A stretch of DNA of 64,000 nt from Solibacteraceae bacterium. Its GTDB lineage: Bacteria > Acidobacteriota > Terriglobia > Bryobacterales > Bryobacteraceae. The notes under the pieces were generated by a model that had not been told where the DNA came from, searched no databases, and saw only the letters and a list, made by a program, of their open reading frames with translations. Position 1 is the stretch's first letter; each line of letters opens with the position of its first letter. A program made the translations under genes and the position numbers. Shown in pieces: positions 54,505-62,844 of the stretch. Location: the NCBI GenBank assembly GCA_021324015.1, contig JAJPJX010000136.1, positions 62,001 to 126,000 on the forward strand. The letters are read 5' to 3'.

Positions 54505-55508
54505 AGCGCTCCTGGGGAAATCATGACCTTGATGGCGGCCTCCCGGCCGTCCATCACGCGCGAGATCAGGCCGGGCGCTTCCTCCAGCACCACACGGTGG
54601 GTGATGATCTCTTTGACTCGCACCTGTCCCTCGGTCACCAGCCGTTGCGCGGTCTCGAAATTCGCGTCGTAGAGTCGGCTGGTCGCGAGCGTCACGTCTT
54701 TGGAAAAGGCTGCGTTCAAGGCAAAGGTAATGTCGCCCGCCGGCACGCCGTAGACTACGATGCGGCCTCCGCGCGTGCAAGCCGTCAGCGCGTCCCCCAC
54801 GGTCGCCGCGCTGCCCACGCCGTCGATCACCACGTCAAACTGCTTCTCATAGCGGGCCGCGCGGAAACTCTCCCCGGCCAGGACCGCTTCGCCGGCGCCC
54901 AACCGCCTCGCCAACTCCAGCCGCGCCGGCACCAGGTCCGTCACCACTACCCGGCCCGCGCCGAGCGCTCGGGCCGTTTGCACCAGCAGCAGGCCGATGT
55001 TGCCCGCGCCGAACACCAGCACGCTCTCGCCCGCCCGCAGCGTGCTCCGTTCGACCGCGCGCACGGCAACGGCTACCGGCTCCACCATGGCGGCGGATTC
55101 GTCATCCATCTCCGGCGGAACCGCGCGAAGCATGTAATCCTCTACCACGACTTCCTCGGCGTAGGCCCCGTTTCGCGACACCACGCCGAGCACCTCGGTC
55201 GCTTCGGTGTGATGCACCTCGCCGCGGGCGAAGATCGGGTCGGCCCGGTTGCCCAGGATGGGATGGATGAGCACCCGGTCGCCGGGCCGCCAGCCGGCGG
55301 CGGCGCTTTCGACGACCTCCCCGCTGGCCTCATGCCCTGGCACAATCGGAAACCGCGTGAAGGGCAGTTTGCCCGCAATACTGGAGTAGTCCGAGCCGCA
55401 AACGCCCACCTTGCATACCCGCACGCGGACCTGGCCGCCGGCCAGCGCCGGGCTCGGCAATTCCGCCACCTCCAGTTGGCGCGGACCTCTCAGCAGCAAC
55501 GCTTTCAT
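54501..55508 (-). CDS. Zinc-type alcohol dehydrogenase (MDR family), structural zinc lobe lost
   Basis: 335 residues. Catalytic zinc ligands are in GVCGSD (Cys37) and GHE (His59, Glu60); NAD binding is through LVFGAGNIGLLLVQTA. The loop at about 85-110, which normally holds four cysteines for a structural zinc, reads GNRADPIFARGEVHH and has none. The closest relatives by eye are L-threonine/sorbitol-type and galactitol dehydrogenases. It oxidises an alcohol or polyol. It is coupled to the SDR gene downstream; the upstream DUF362 gene is 30 bases away on the same strand. Confidence 0.9.
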   Translation of the reverse strand: MKALLLRGPRQLEVAELPSPALAGGQVRVRVCKVGVCGSDYSSIAGKLPFTRFPIVPGHEASGEVVESAAAGWRPGDRVLIHPILGNRADPIFARGEVHHTEATEVLGVVSRNGAYAEEVVVEDYMLRAVPPEMDDESAAMVEPVAVAVRAVERSTLRAGESVLVFGAGNIGLLLVQTARALGAGRVVVTDLVPARLELARRLGAGEAVLAGESFRAARYEKQFDVVIDGVGSAATVGDALTACTRGGRIVVYGVPAGDITFALNAAFSKDVTLATSRLYDANFETAQRLVTEGQVRVKEIITHRVVLEEAPGLISRVMDGREAAIKVMISPGAL

Positions 55509-55538
55509 GGCGTCTTCACTTTATCGCAGACCGGTCCG

Positions 55539-56705
55539 CTACGCCTTCTTCCAATCCCTCGGCTTGCGGAATGGCCGCCGCGCCTGCTCGATCTCGTTGC
55601 CGCGGGTCCAGATGGAATCGACCTCGTAGATCCTCAGGCCGTTCCGCCACGCCAGTTGCAGGCAGGCCAGTTCAGTTGGCGGGAAGCCCATGATGTCCGC
55701 CGCTACGGCGTCCGTAGCCACGGCGTTGGCGCCCGCCAGAATCAGGTTGTGGTGCACGCTGGCGGAGCCTGAGGCGCAGGGACCGTCGCCTTCCAGACCA
55801 TAACTGCCGCCGAGCAAGACATAATCCGCCGGCCGGAAGTTGAACAGGTCGATCATGACCTCTTCCGGACTTCCCAGCTTGGTGAGCCCCTCTTTGGGGA
55901 AGCCGTACTTCGACCCCGGTGCGATGCCGAAGTAGTTGTCGAGAGAGAGCGACACCCCCACCTCCGCGCGGGTCCCGAGCGGCGCCACGCTGATCATCCG
56001 GTCGCACTGCTGAATCGTCTTGGGAATCTGGTACATCCCGTCCGGGTTGTTGCGCGCCAGGGCTTTGCCCGGCACCGGCATCTCCAGGCACTCGTCAAAG
56101 TTCAGGTCCACGATCTCGCAGCGGATTTGGGGATACTTCCGCGAAAATTCGCCCACTACCTGCCGGTAGCTCACCCCGCCGAAGGCAGCCCCCCATTCCG
56201 CGCACCACCCGTCCGTCTTGGCTTTCGAGTGTTCCACAGGCTGCCACGAAGCGGCGCCGTCGGCGATCGTGATGCGCTGCCCGCAGTGGCTTTCCGCCAT
56301 CCAGTGGATCAGGCTGCGGACCACCCGCGGGTCCGTGGCCGCTCCCGGCTTGAATCCCTCCTGCCCGGGGTACGCGGCCAGGTTGACCTTCACCACCACC
56401 CACTCTTCCGGCCCGATGATCTTGGTGAGCCCGCCGGTACGCGCGTCGCCGAGCTCGATGGCTTTCCGCACCATCCCATCGATCTGCGCAGCGGTCAGGT
56501 CCGCGTCCACCGGGCGCGGATCCCGCAGGCCCTTGATCGCCGTGCCGTCGTGATCGCTCGATCCGCCGAAGCTCGAAAGCACGATCCCCACGCGCGGAGT
56601 CTTATCCTGGCTGGCCGTCGCCGTGACCGATTCTTCCACCGGCTTCTTCTGCGCCGCGGCAATACCCGCCGCCACACCCAGTCCCAAGAAATGCCTTCTG
56701 TTCAT
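55539..56705 (-). CDS. DUF362 protein with a twin-arginine-like signal
   Basis: 388 residues. The N-terminus MNRRHFLGLGVAAGIAAAQ is a twin-arginine type signal. DUF362 features: WVVVKVNLAAYPGQEG, ITIADGAASWQPVEHS, ISVAPLGTRAEVGVSLSLDNYFGIAP and LILAGANAVATDAVAADIMGFPP. DUF362 proteins are often associated with iron-sulfur or ferredoxin functions, but no Cys cluster is visible here, so the activity is unknown. It is divergent from a second DUF362 gene with 55 bases between and precedes the alcohol dehydrogenase gene on the same strand. Confidence 0.85.
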   Translation of the reverse strand: MNRRHFLGLGVAAGIAAAQKKPVEESVTATASQDKTPRVGIVLSSFGGSSDHDGTAIKGLRDPRPVDADLTAAQIDGMVRKAIELGDARTGGLTKIIGPEEWVVVKVNLAAYPGQEGFKPGAATDPRVVRSLIHWMAESHCGQRITIADGAASWQPVEHSKAKTDGWCAEWGAAFGGVSYRQVVGEFSRKYPQIRCEIVDLNFDECLEMPVPGKALARNNPDGMYQIPKTIQQCDRMISVAPLGTRAEVGVSLSLDNYFGIAPGSKYGFPKEGLTKLGSPEEVMIDLFNFRPADYVLLGGSYGLEGDGPCASGSASVHHNLILAGANAVATDAVAADIMGFPPTELACLQLAWRNGLRIYEVDSIWTRGNEIEQARRPFRKPRDWKKA

Positions 56706-56760
56706 TCACGGTCTCCGATCCCAGTATACGGTGTTTCAGATCTTGTTATATAACATAGAC

Positions 56761-58359
56761 ATGGCGATCATGAACCGGCGTGCTTTTCTAGCGGCCCCGC
56801 TGGGAGCCGCCGCGGCCGCGCGTCTGGGCGGCTTCGCTCCCGAAAAGAACCAGCTCGGCCTGGTCCGTTCCACGCACCCGCGCTTGTCGCGGCCCGCTTC
56901 GCCCGAAGATCCGCTGGATTACGAACGCGTCCGCGACATGGTGTGGCAGGCGATCCGCTACGCCGGAGGCCTGGAGGACCGCATCCGATCCGGCTCCTGG
57001 GTGGTGATCAAGCCCAACATCGTCTCCCTCCGCCCCATGCCCCACTACCGCACCGGAGACGTCACGGACCTCCGCGTGACCAGGGCGGTGGTGGAATACG
57101 TGGCGCGTCATTCCCAGGCCGCCAGAGTCACCGTCGCCGAGGGCGGCAGTTACCGCGCCCCCCACGACCCCACCCCGGATTCCGTGGTGATGCAAAACGG
57201 CCGGCATACCGACGCTCTGAACTTCGACTGGGGCGCTCAGGAGTTCCCCGGCCTCGCCGGCTCGCTCGCGGACGTCCTGCATGGAGCCTCCGCTGCATTC
57301 CCTGCAAAACGCTTCGATTACGTGGACCTGAGCTACGACGCGGTGCGCGATCCCGCCGGCACGTTCCAGCGGATCGAGGTGCCACGCTCGGCCACCGGAG
57401 TGGGCGGCTTCGGTGAGCGCACCGACTACTTCGTCACCAATGCCATCCGGAATTGCGATTTCCTCATCAGCGTGCCGGTTATGAAGGTGCACCTGATGTG
57501 CGGCATCACCGCCTGCCTGAAGAACTACGTCGGCACCGCGCCGCGGCAGTGCTACGCCAGTCCCGGCGGTTTCTCGAACGACCGCTTGCACGCCCAGCAC
57601 TCCCTCGACGGGCGCATCGATTCCTTCATCACCGATCTGGCTGCTTTCCACCCGCCCGATTTCAACGTGGTGGACGGCATCCGCGGCCTGCAATACGAGG
57701 AGCACGGCAACGGCAAGCCGGACCAGATGATCCGCAGCAACCTGATTCTGGCGGGGCGCGACCCGGTAGCCACCGATGCTTTGGTGGCCCGCCTGGTGGG
57801 TTTCCAGCCCTGGGACATCGAGTTTCTGCACATGGCTTCCCAACGCGCAATGGGGACTTTCGATCTCGGCCGGGTGAAAGTGACGGGCGACGATCCCTCC
57901 CCCCTGTTCGCCCGTTGGGCAAAGCCCAAAGGCTGGTTCGGCCGCTGCAACCGGGAGTGGCGCGTGACGCGGGATCCTTCCGCGCCGGTTGCTGAATGGT
58001 GTCCGTATCAGGCGCCCACCGAGACGCTGCACTTCACGCGCTGGCCCGGCGCCGGCGGCCCCGCCCCGGCCTACGCGGCCGCCACCCACGTCCGTGCCGG
58101 TGAAAGCCGCAAGGTCTGGCTGTGGATGGGTGTGCACGGCCGGGCAGTCGCCTGGCTCAACGACCAGAAGGTGTTGGAAGAGGAAAATCTCACCCGCTAC
58201 CGCATCGGCCAGTTCCGCAAAGCGGTGGAACTTCGCTCAGGAGACAACCTGCTGGTCTTCCACGTGAAAGCCGCTGCCGGCCTGCCGCGGCTGAGCGCCC
58301 TGCTGGTCGGGCCGCAAAACGACGGCGATTCCGCCTGGGGGATTCGCTGGTCCGCTTGA
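56761..58359 (+). CDS. DUF362 protein with C-terminal beta-sandwich domain
   Basis: 532 residues from ATG 56761. The signal NRRAFLAAPLGAAAAARLGG is of twin-arginine type. The DUF362 part (about 40-410) includes GSWVVIKPNIVSLRP, VTVAEGGSY, ISVPVMKVHLMCGITACLKNYVG and LILAGRDPVATDALVARLVGF. The last 110 residues (GESRKVWLWMGVHGRAVAWLNDQKV, NLLVFHVKAAAGLPR) form a galactose-binding-like sandwich absent from the divergent copy. TATAAC at 56749-56754 is six bases before the ATG. A role on a cell-surface glycan is a guess from context. Confidence 0.85.
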   Translation: MAIMNRRAFLAAPLGAAAAARLGGFAPEKNQLGLVRSTHPRLSRPASPEDPLDYERVRDMVWQAIRYAGGLEDRIRSGSWVVIKPNIVSLRPMPHYRTGDVTDLRVTRAVVEYVARHSQAARVTVAEGGSYRAPHDPTPDSVVMQNGRHTDALNFDWGAQEFPGLAGSLADVLHGASAAFPAKRFDYVDLSYDAVRDPAGTFQRIEVPRSATGVGGFGERTDYFVTNAIRNCDFLISVPVMKVHLMCGITACLKNYVGTAPRQCYASPGGFSNDRLHAQHSLDGRIDSFITDLAAFHPPDFNVVDGIRGLQYEEHGNGKPDQMIRSNLILAGRDPVATDALVARLVGFQPWDIEFLHMASQRAMGTFDLGRVKVTGDDPSPLFARWAKPKGWFGRCNREWRVTRDPSAPVAEWCPYQAPTETLHFTRWPGAGGPAPAYAAATHVRAGESRKVWLWMGVHGRAVAWLNDQKVLEEENLTRYRIGQFRKAVELRSGDNLLVFHVKAAAGLPRLSALLVGPQNDGDSAWGIRWSA

Positions 58360-58495
58360 ATCCCATCTCCGGGACGGCTCATCCCACCGCCGGACACTTT
58401 CGCCGCCGCGTCTCCATCGTGCCAAAGCACTTCCGCGTGGCACCTAGTTTGCACATGGCGTCGATTGGGCTGATGAGTCACCGAAAGGAGGCGCT

Positions 58496-58957
58496 ATGCC
58501 CAGAATCGAACACCTGCGGGAGGTTCCGCCGGCTCCACCCGTTTCCTATTACTGGCAAGCCAGGCTCGCCGCGGGCTGGATGCCGGTGGCCGTGGTGTGG
58601 GAACGCCAGGTGGAAGGAGAACCCGAGCCGTCCGGGGAGTTGGACGAGGACGTCCCGTACGGGCTCCAGGTGGCAGCGGACGGATCGCGCCTGGTCGAGC
58701 ACCCGGCCGAAAAACAGGCCCTGTTGCTGATGATGTCGCTCATCGTCGAGGACGCGCCCCTCGCCAGGGTGGCCGTCGAACTGAACGGCCAGGGTCTGCG
58801 CACCCGCCAGGGAACCCCCTGGGGCCCGGACTCTGTGTTCGACATGCTCCCGCGCCTGATCCAGGTGGGCCCGCGCGTCTTCTCCAGCGAAGAATGGGCC
58901 GCCCGGCGGCAGCAATTGCGCTACAGGATGTCCGCGAACGACTTGCGCAGTTTGTAG
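58496..58957 (+). CDS. Small protein with a serine-recombinase-like helical segment
   Basis: 153 residues with a strong ribosome site (GAAAGGAGG, five bases before ATG). The first 80 residues are a beta-rich unknown region (PVSYYWQARLAAGWMPVAVVWERQ). Residues 80-130, RVAVELNGQGLRTRQGTPWGPDSVFDMLP, resemble the recombinase (PF07508) helix-turn-helix of large serine recombinases (IARELNxxGIxTRxGxxW), followed by RVFSSEEWAARRQQL. There is no serine resolvase catalytic domain, so it is not a recombinase by itself; DNA binding is inferred. The 3' end overlaps the permease gene on the other strand by 37 bases. Confidence 0.6.
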   Translation: MPRIEHLREVPPAPPVSYYWQARLAAGWMPVAVVWERQVEGEPEPSGELDEDVPYGLQVAADGSRLVEHPAEKQALLLMMSLIVEDAPLARVAVELNGQGLRTRQGTPWGPDSVFDMLPRLIQVGPRVFSSEEWAARRQQLRYRMSANDLRSL

Positions 58958-60159
58958 AACCAGGCGTGCCCCGCTAGAAACACCACGCCGGCCACCGCCC
59001 ACAGCTTCCACAACGGCCGGAATCCCGGTGCGTGCCCCTCCAGCAAAATCGCCCTGTAGGCGTGCACCAGCACGAACATGGGATTCTTGCCCAGAATCGC
59101 CAGCGCCCAGTGCGGCAGCCTTTGCAACTCGGTCTCCGGATAGCAGATGGGAACCAGGAAGAAGCACAGCGTCAGCAGAAAGCCGATCACCTGTCCCAGG
59201 TCGCGTACAAACGCGCCCAGCGCCGCTAGAAACCAGCATAATCCGGCCGTAAACAGAATTTGCGGCGCCAGCAGCACAGGCAGCCACAGCACTGTAGCGT
59301 ACACGTGCCCGCGCAGCAGAAGAAAGCCGGCCACGTACAGCGCCAGCGCGAACAGTTCGCTCACCAGTCCCGCGATCACCAGGTTGAACGGCAGCGTCTC
59401 CACCGCGAAGACCAGCTTCTTGACGAAGTTGCGATGCTCCAGCATGACCGTAGGGGCGCGCCCCACCGCTTCCGCAAACGGCAGCCAGGCCAGGAACCCG
59501 GCGAAAAAGTAGAGTGCGAAGCCCGAGCGGCTGGGATCGTTATGATAGCGCGCCTGCAGCACCAACCCGAACACGAAGAAGTAGGTGAGCATCAGCAGCA
59601 GCGGGTTCAGAATGGTCCAGAAAGCCCCGCCCAGCGAGCCGCGGTAGCGGCCCAGGACGTCGCGCCGGACCATGGTGCGGATCAGGCTGCGGTTGCGACA
59701 GATGGTCTGGAAGGGCAAGGTAAAAGCGCGCCCGACGGAGTGCACCAGGCGCTCCCGGCGCACGGTACCGCGTGAGGCCACCCGAACCCGCCCCAACTTT
59801 GCCCTCCCGTCTTCGACCGCCAGATCGATCAACAGGAAGGGCCATCCACGCTCGTAAAACCAGCACTGCCCTTCCCGCATGGGAGAGAGAAAAACCTGAT
59901 AGCGGCCGGATTCCGCGGGTAAAGCGAAGCCCATTTCTACCGGCGCGGACTCGCCCGGCGCTACCTCCCGCGCAGGCGCCACGCGCTCGCCATCCACTAG
60001 CAGCGTGCCGCTCTCAGCATCAAAGAGATGATAGCCGAGGGCAAAGCCTTCCTCCGGACGCCACGCCGCCGGGGAGAGATTCTGGATGCGGAAAGCAGCG
60101 TGCAGCACGTTGCCTTCAAGGCCTAGCCGGACATCGGTTTCCAGGTACGCGGCGCTCAC
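58921..60159 (-). CDS. ABC-2 polysaccharide export permease with an N-terminal Wzt-like domain
   Basis: 412 residues. Residues 1-125 are a beta-sandwich: VRLGLEGNVLHAAFRIQNLS, LGYHLFDAESGTLLVDGER, APGESAPVEMGFALPAESGRYQVFLS and GWPFLLIDLAVED. This is the layout of the glycan-recognition domain normally at the C-terminus of Wzt ATPases. From about 165 the TagG/Wzm-type permease begins (ICRNRSLIRTMVRRDVLGRYRGSLGG) with six membrane helices. It should export a polysaccharide made by the adjacent glycosyltransferases. No ATPase gene is in the window; it may lie to the right. It starts 12 bases after the glycosyltransferase stop. Confidence 0.8.
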   Translation of the reverse strand: MSAAYLETDVRLGLEGNVLHAAFRIQNLSPAAWRPEEGFALGYHLFDAESGTLLVDGERVAPAREVAPGESAPVEMGFALPAESGRYQVFLSPMREGQCWFYERGWPFLLIDLAVEDGRAKLGRVRVASRGTVRRERLVHSVGRAFTLPFQTICRNRSLIRTMVRRDVLGRYRGSLGGAFWTILNPLLLMLTYFFVFGLVLQARYHNDPSRSGFALYFFAGFLAWLPFAEAVGRAPTVMLEHRNFVKKLVFAVETLPFNLVIAGLVSELFALALYVAGFLLLRGHVYATVLWLPVLLAPQILFTAGLCWFLAALGAFVRDLGQVIGFLLTLCFFLVPICYPETELQRLPHWALAILGKNPMFVLVHAYRAILLEGHAPGFRPLWKLWAVAGVVFLAGHAWFYKLRKSFADIL

Positions 60160-60171
60160 GGATTCTCGCCT

Positions 60172-62139
60172 TCAGGAATACAACCACGCAGGATACCGCT
60201 CGCGCACGCCGCCCGTCTTGCGCCCTACCGCGTAGATCCCGTCACCTCGCAGCGCCGTGGAAAGCGAGTAGCGCTCCAGTAGATGCATCACCCAGGCATA
60301 TTCCGGCCGAGGCTCGTCCCGGAAAGGACCGGTCTCGAGCAGCGCCACCTCAAAACCCGCGTTCTCCAAGAGTTGATGGATCTCCCGCGGCGTGTACTCC
60401 CGGTTGTGCCGCGCATCCACCTGGCCCTCCGCCGACGGGCGCAGATAAGCATGAAAAAACCCCGGGTGATAGCCCTGCAAGATGGCGGAGAGCCCCCGTA
60501 GCGCCACTATGTTGGGGGTGGTCAGCACCAGGTGACCGCCCCGCCTCAGGATGCGGTTCACCTCCGCCATCAGGTGCATGGGATCCTCGAACAGGTGCTC
60601 GATCAGCTCGCAGCAAAGCACCGTGGAAAAGTACTGGTCCGCATACGGAAACTGGTCCTTCTCGGCGTTAAACAGGTCCACGGCGCACTCGAATTTTTCT
60701 CCCTCGGCCGAAACCACCGCGCGGTGATCCGTCTGTCCTAGCGGTCCGTAGTAGCAGCCGCGCACCTCGCCGTACCCCAGGCGCGTCTTGAGCGCCGGAG
60801 TGATTTGCAGATACGCACCCATCTCCAGAACGCGGTCCTCCGGTCCGCCCGGCGGCGTGATCTCCAGCGTCTTTTGCAGCCGCGTAAGGTGCGTCTCGAT
60901 ATAGGTTCGCGCCTCGGGGGTGGCTGCCCAGCTTTTGAGAAATTCGGTGGGAGGAGCAGGCGGCCCGGCTGCCGGTACCGGCGCCTGGGGCTGCACGGGG
61001 GACTCGGATTCCTGCCATTCGCGCCCTTCCGCAATGCACCGCAGGAAGTCGGCATAGCGTCCGGCCACCGCGTCCCATCGGCACTCCTGCTCCACGTAGC
61101 GGCGCGCTCGCACGCCTAACTCGCGCGCAATCGTGGGCCGGGAAACGAGCAGGTTCAAATACTCGAACAGCAGGTTCTCTTCCCCGGCGTCTACCGGTAC
61201 CTTGAGGCACACGTCCTCGGGGAGCTCCCGAAACGCGCCGACGTCCGACACCAGCACCGCCTTGCCTAGGCCCAGCGCCCGCAGCAGGCTGCCAGAACTC
61301 TCCCCCACCGTGGGATAGCGCAGGTTCAGCACGATATCGCAGGCGGCGATGTATCCTTCAAAATCCTCAATCGGCGTGAAGCCCAGCACGCGCACATTGG
61401 CCCACAGCCCCAGGGAGTGGATCAACTGCTCCACCTCCAGATCCGGATGTGGCTCGCCCACCAGGATCATTTTGGCTTGCGGAACCATCCTCAGCAGGCG
61501 GCGGAAGGCGCGCAGCGATTCGGCGATCCGCTTGTACGGCTTCAGAAACCCGAAGATCCCCACGAGCGGCGTTAACTCGTCCAGCCCCAGGCGCTCGCGG
61601 TAAGCCTGCCGGTCGGTCTGCGGAATCCAGGCGCCGTGCGGCACGCGGGCCACCGGTCCGTGGAATCCCTGCACGCGCATCTCCTCCACCATGAAACGGC
61701 TGTGTACGATCAGCGCCCGCGAGCGCTCCAGCAGCCGCCGCGTCATGGGCAGCCCGTCGTAATCCGGCCCTACCTCCAGAGCGCGCACCCGGCGGGCATA
61801 CGCCAGCGCCTCCGGACCCCCGTTGTACTCGCACTCCGCCAGGTACCCCTCCCAGTCTCCCCGCCGGATGGTCAGGTCCGTCATCAGGTGATGCAGGTTG
61901 GATTCGTGCATCACCACCACGCCGGGGTGCCGCATGGCGGCCTCGTAGGTAAACACGTGGTACGGATTGTTGCCCATATGGTAGAGAGCCACGTCGAAAC
62001 GCGAAGGATCAAGCGGCCGGCTGTCGTCCGGAAAGGCTTCCACTTCCACCAGCCGCTCCAGGTGCTTCAACAGAGTTTCGGAATAATCCGCGATCCCGCT
62101 GCGCGAAGGCGGCAGCGGTGAAAAGAAAGCTACGCGCAT
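60172..62139 (-). CDS. GT4 glycosyltransferase fused to a SAM methyltransferase
   Basis: 655 residues. The N-terminal half is a GT-B glycosyltransferase (RVAFFSPLPPSRSGIADYSETL, VGIFGFLKPYKRIAESLRAFRRLL, LRYPTVGESSGSLLRALGLGKAVLVSDVG). A Pro-rich linker at about 385-400 leads to a class I methyltransferase domain (DRVLEMGAYLQITPAL, FSTVLCCELIEHLFEDPMHLMAEVNRILRRGGHLVLTTPN). It probably adds and caps or methylates sugars of the exported glycan. Its ATG directly follows the TGA of the DUF3108 gene with no spacer. Cytoplasmic. Confidence 0.88.
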   Translation of the reverse strand: MRVAFFSPLPPSRSGIADYSETLLKHLERLVEVEAFPDDSRPLDPSRFDVALYHMGNNPYHVFTYEAAMRHPGVVVMHESNLHHLMTDLTIRRGDWEGYLAECEYNGGPEALAYARRVRALEVGPDYDGLPMTRRLLERSRALIVHSRFMVEEMRVQGFHGPVARVPHGAWIPQTDRQAYRERLGLDELTPLVGIFGFLKPYKRIAESLRAFRRLLRMVPQAKMILVGEPHPDLEVEQLIHSLGLWANVRVLGFTPIEDFEGYIAACDIVLNLRYPTVGESSGSLLRALGLGKAVLVSDVGAFRELPEDVCLKVPVDAGEENLLFEYLNLLVSRPTIARELGVRARRYVEQECRWDAVAGRYADFLRCIAEGREWQESESPVQPQAPVPAAGPPAPPTEFLKSWAATPEARTYIETHLTRLQKTLEITPPGGPEDRVLEMGAYLQITPALKTRLGYGEVRGCYYGPLGQTDHRAVVSAEGEKFECAVDLFNAEKDQFPYADQYFSTVLCCELIEHLFEDPMHLMAEVNRILRRGGHLVLTTPNIVALRGLSAILQGYHPGFFHAYLRPSAEGQVDARHNREYTPREIHQLLENAGFEVALLETGPFRDEPRPEYAWVMHLLERYSLSTALRGDGIYAVGRKTGGVRERYPAWLYS

Positions 62140-62844
62140 TCAGCGAACCAGTTCCATGGAGAAGGTGCCTAGTGCAAACGGAGCCCGGATCACCAGCGGC
62201 GTTCGCGCCGGGTCGCGGGCGAAGAACATTTCGAAGCTGAAATTGGAGGCGGGCCCCTTGAAGGTCGCGATCAGCCGGTCTGCCTGCACTTTGACGTCGT
62301 TGACCGAAACCACCTGCGGTCCGGTGTATTCCAGCCGTACGTCATAGGCGGCGCCGAACATTACGGTCTGCGGAGGCGCCACTCTTCCCTGCCCCAGCTC
62401 CCGGCGCACGAAGTACAGCAAATCCAGTGCGTCTCGGGCGCAGTCAGAGATGGAAAACTCCGTCTTGCCGCCGTTCAGAGTCGTTCGGCGGCCGGTGCTC
62501 TCACGGTAATCGAAAGAGGTGGTTTCCTTCGCACGCCGGGTGCCGTGGCTTAGGTCCTTCTCGAACTCCAGGGAGCACAGGTTGCCCGTGGCGGCGGAGC
62601 GATAGTGGTCGTGCACCGAGAACCCTGGGATCGAAGCGTCTAGGTTGAACTCGAAGTCCCAACGATCCACGCCTTGATGGGCTGTCAGGTGCGCCTCGCC
62701 TAGGCCCAGCCCGCTCGGCCAGTTCACCGAATAATTCAGGCTTTCGCTGGTAAAAGGAAATCCGCTTTGGGCCGCTGCCGGAACGGCGGCCGTCAGGACC
62801 ACAACCGCGAGGCCGGCCCACAAACTGCTCCCGGTCCAGCTCAT
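62140..62844 (-). CDS. DUF3108 domain protein, exported
   Basis: 234 residues with a signal peptide (VVLTAAVPAAAQS). ESLNYSVNWPSGLGLGEAHLTA, FEKDLSHGTRRAKETTSFDY, CARDALDLLYFVRRE and VMFGAAYDVRLEYTG match DUF3108, a periplasmic beta-barrel-like family often found near glycan and envelope genes. Function is unknown. The start overlaps the stop of the downstream-numbered glycosyltransferase gene as ATGA, and its own stop abuts the GT-methyltransferase start, so all three are coupled. Confidence 0.85.
   Translation of the reverse strand: MSWTGSSLWAGLAVVVLTAAVPAAAQSGFPFTSESLNYSVNWPSGLGLGEAHLTAHQGVDRWDFEFNLDASIPGFSVHDHYRSAATGNLCSLEFEKDLSHGTRRAKETTSFDYRESTGRRTTLNGGKTEFSISDCARDALDLLYFVRRELGQGRVAPPQTVMFGAAYDVRLEYTGPQVVSVNDVKVQADRLIATFKGPASNFSFEMFFARDPARTPLVIRAPFALGTFSMELVR

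Noticed and set aside
58496-58957. Mobile element or integrase island at the small recombinase-like gene
   Set aside because: No catalytic serine domain, no flanking repeats and no tRNA or att-like site are visible.
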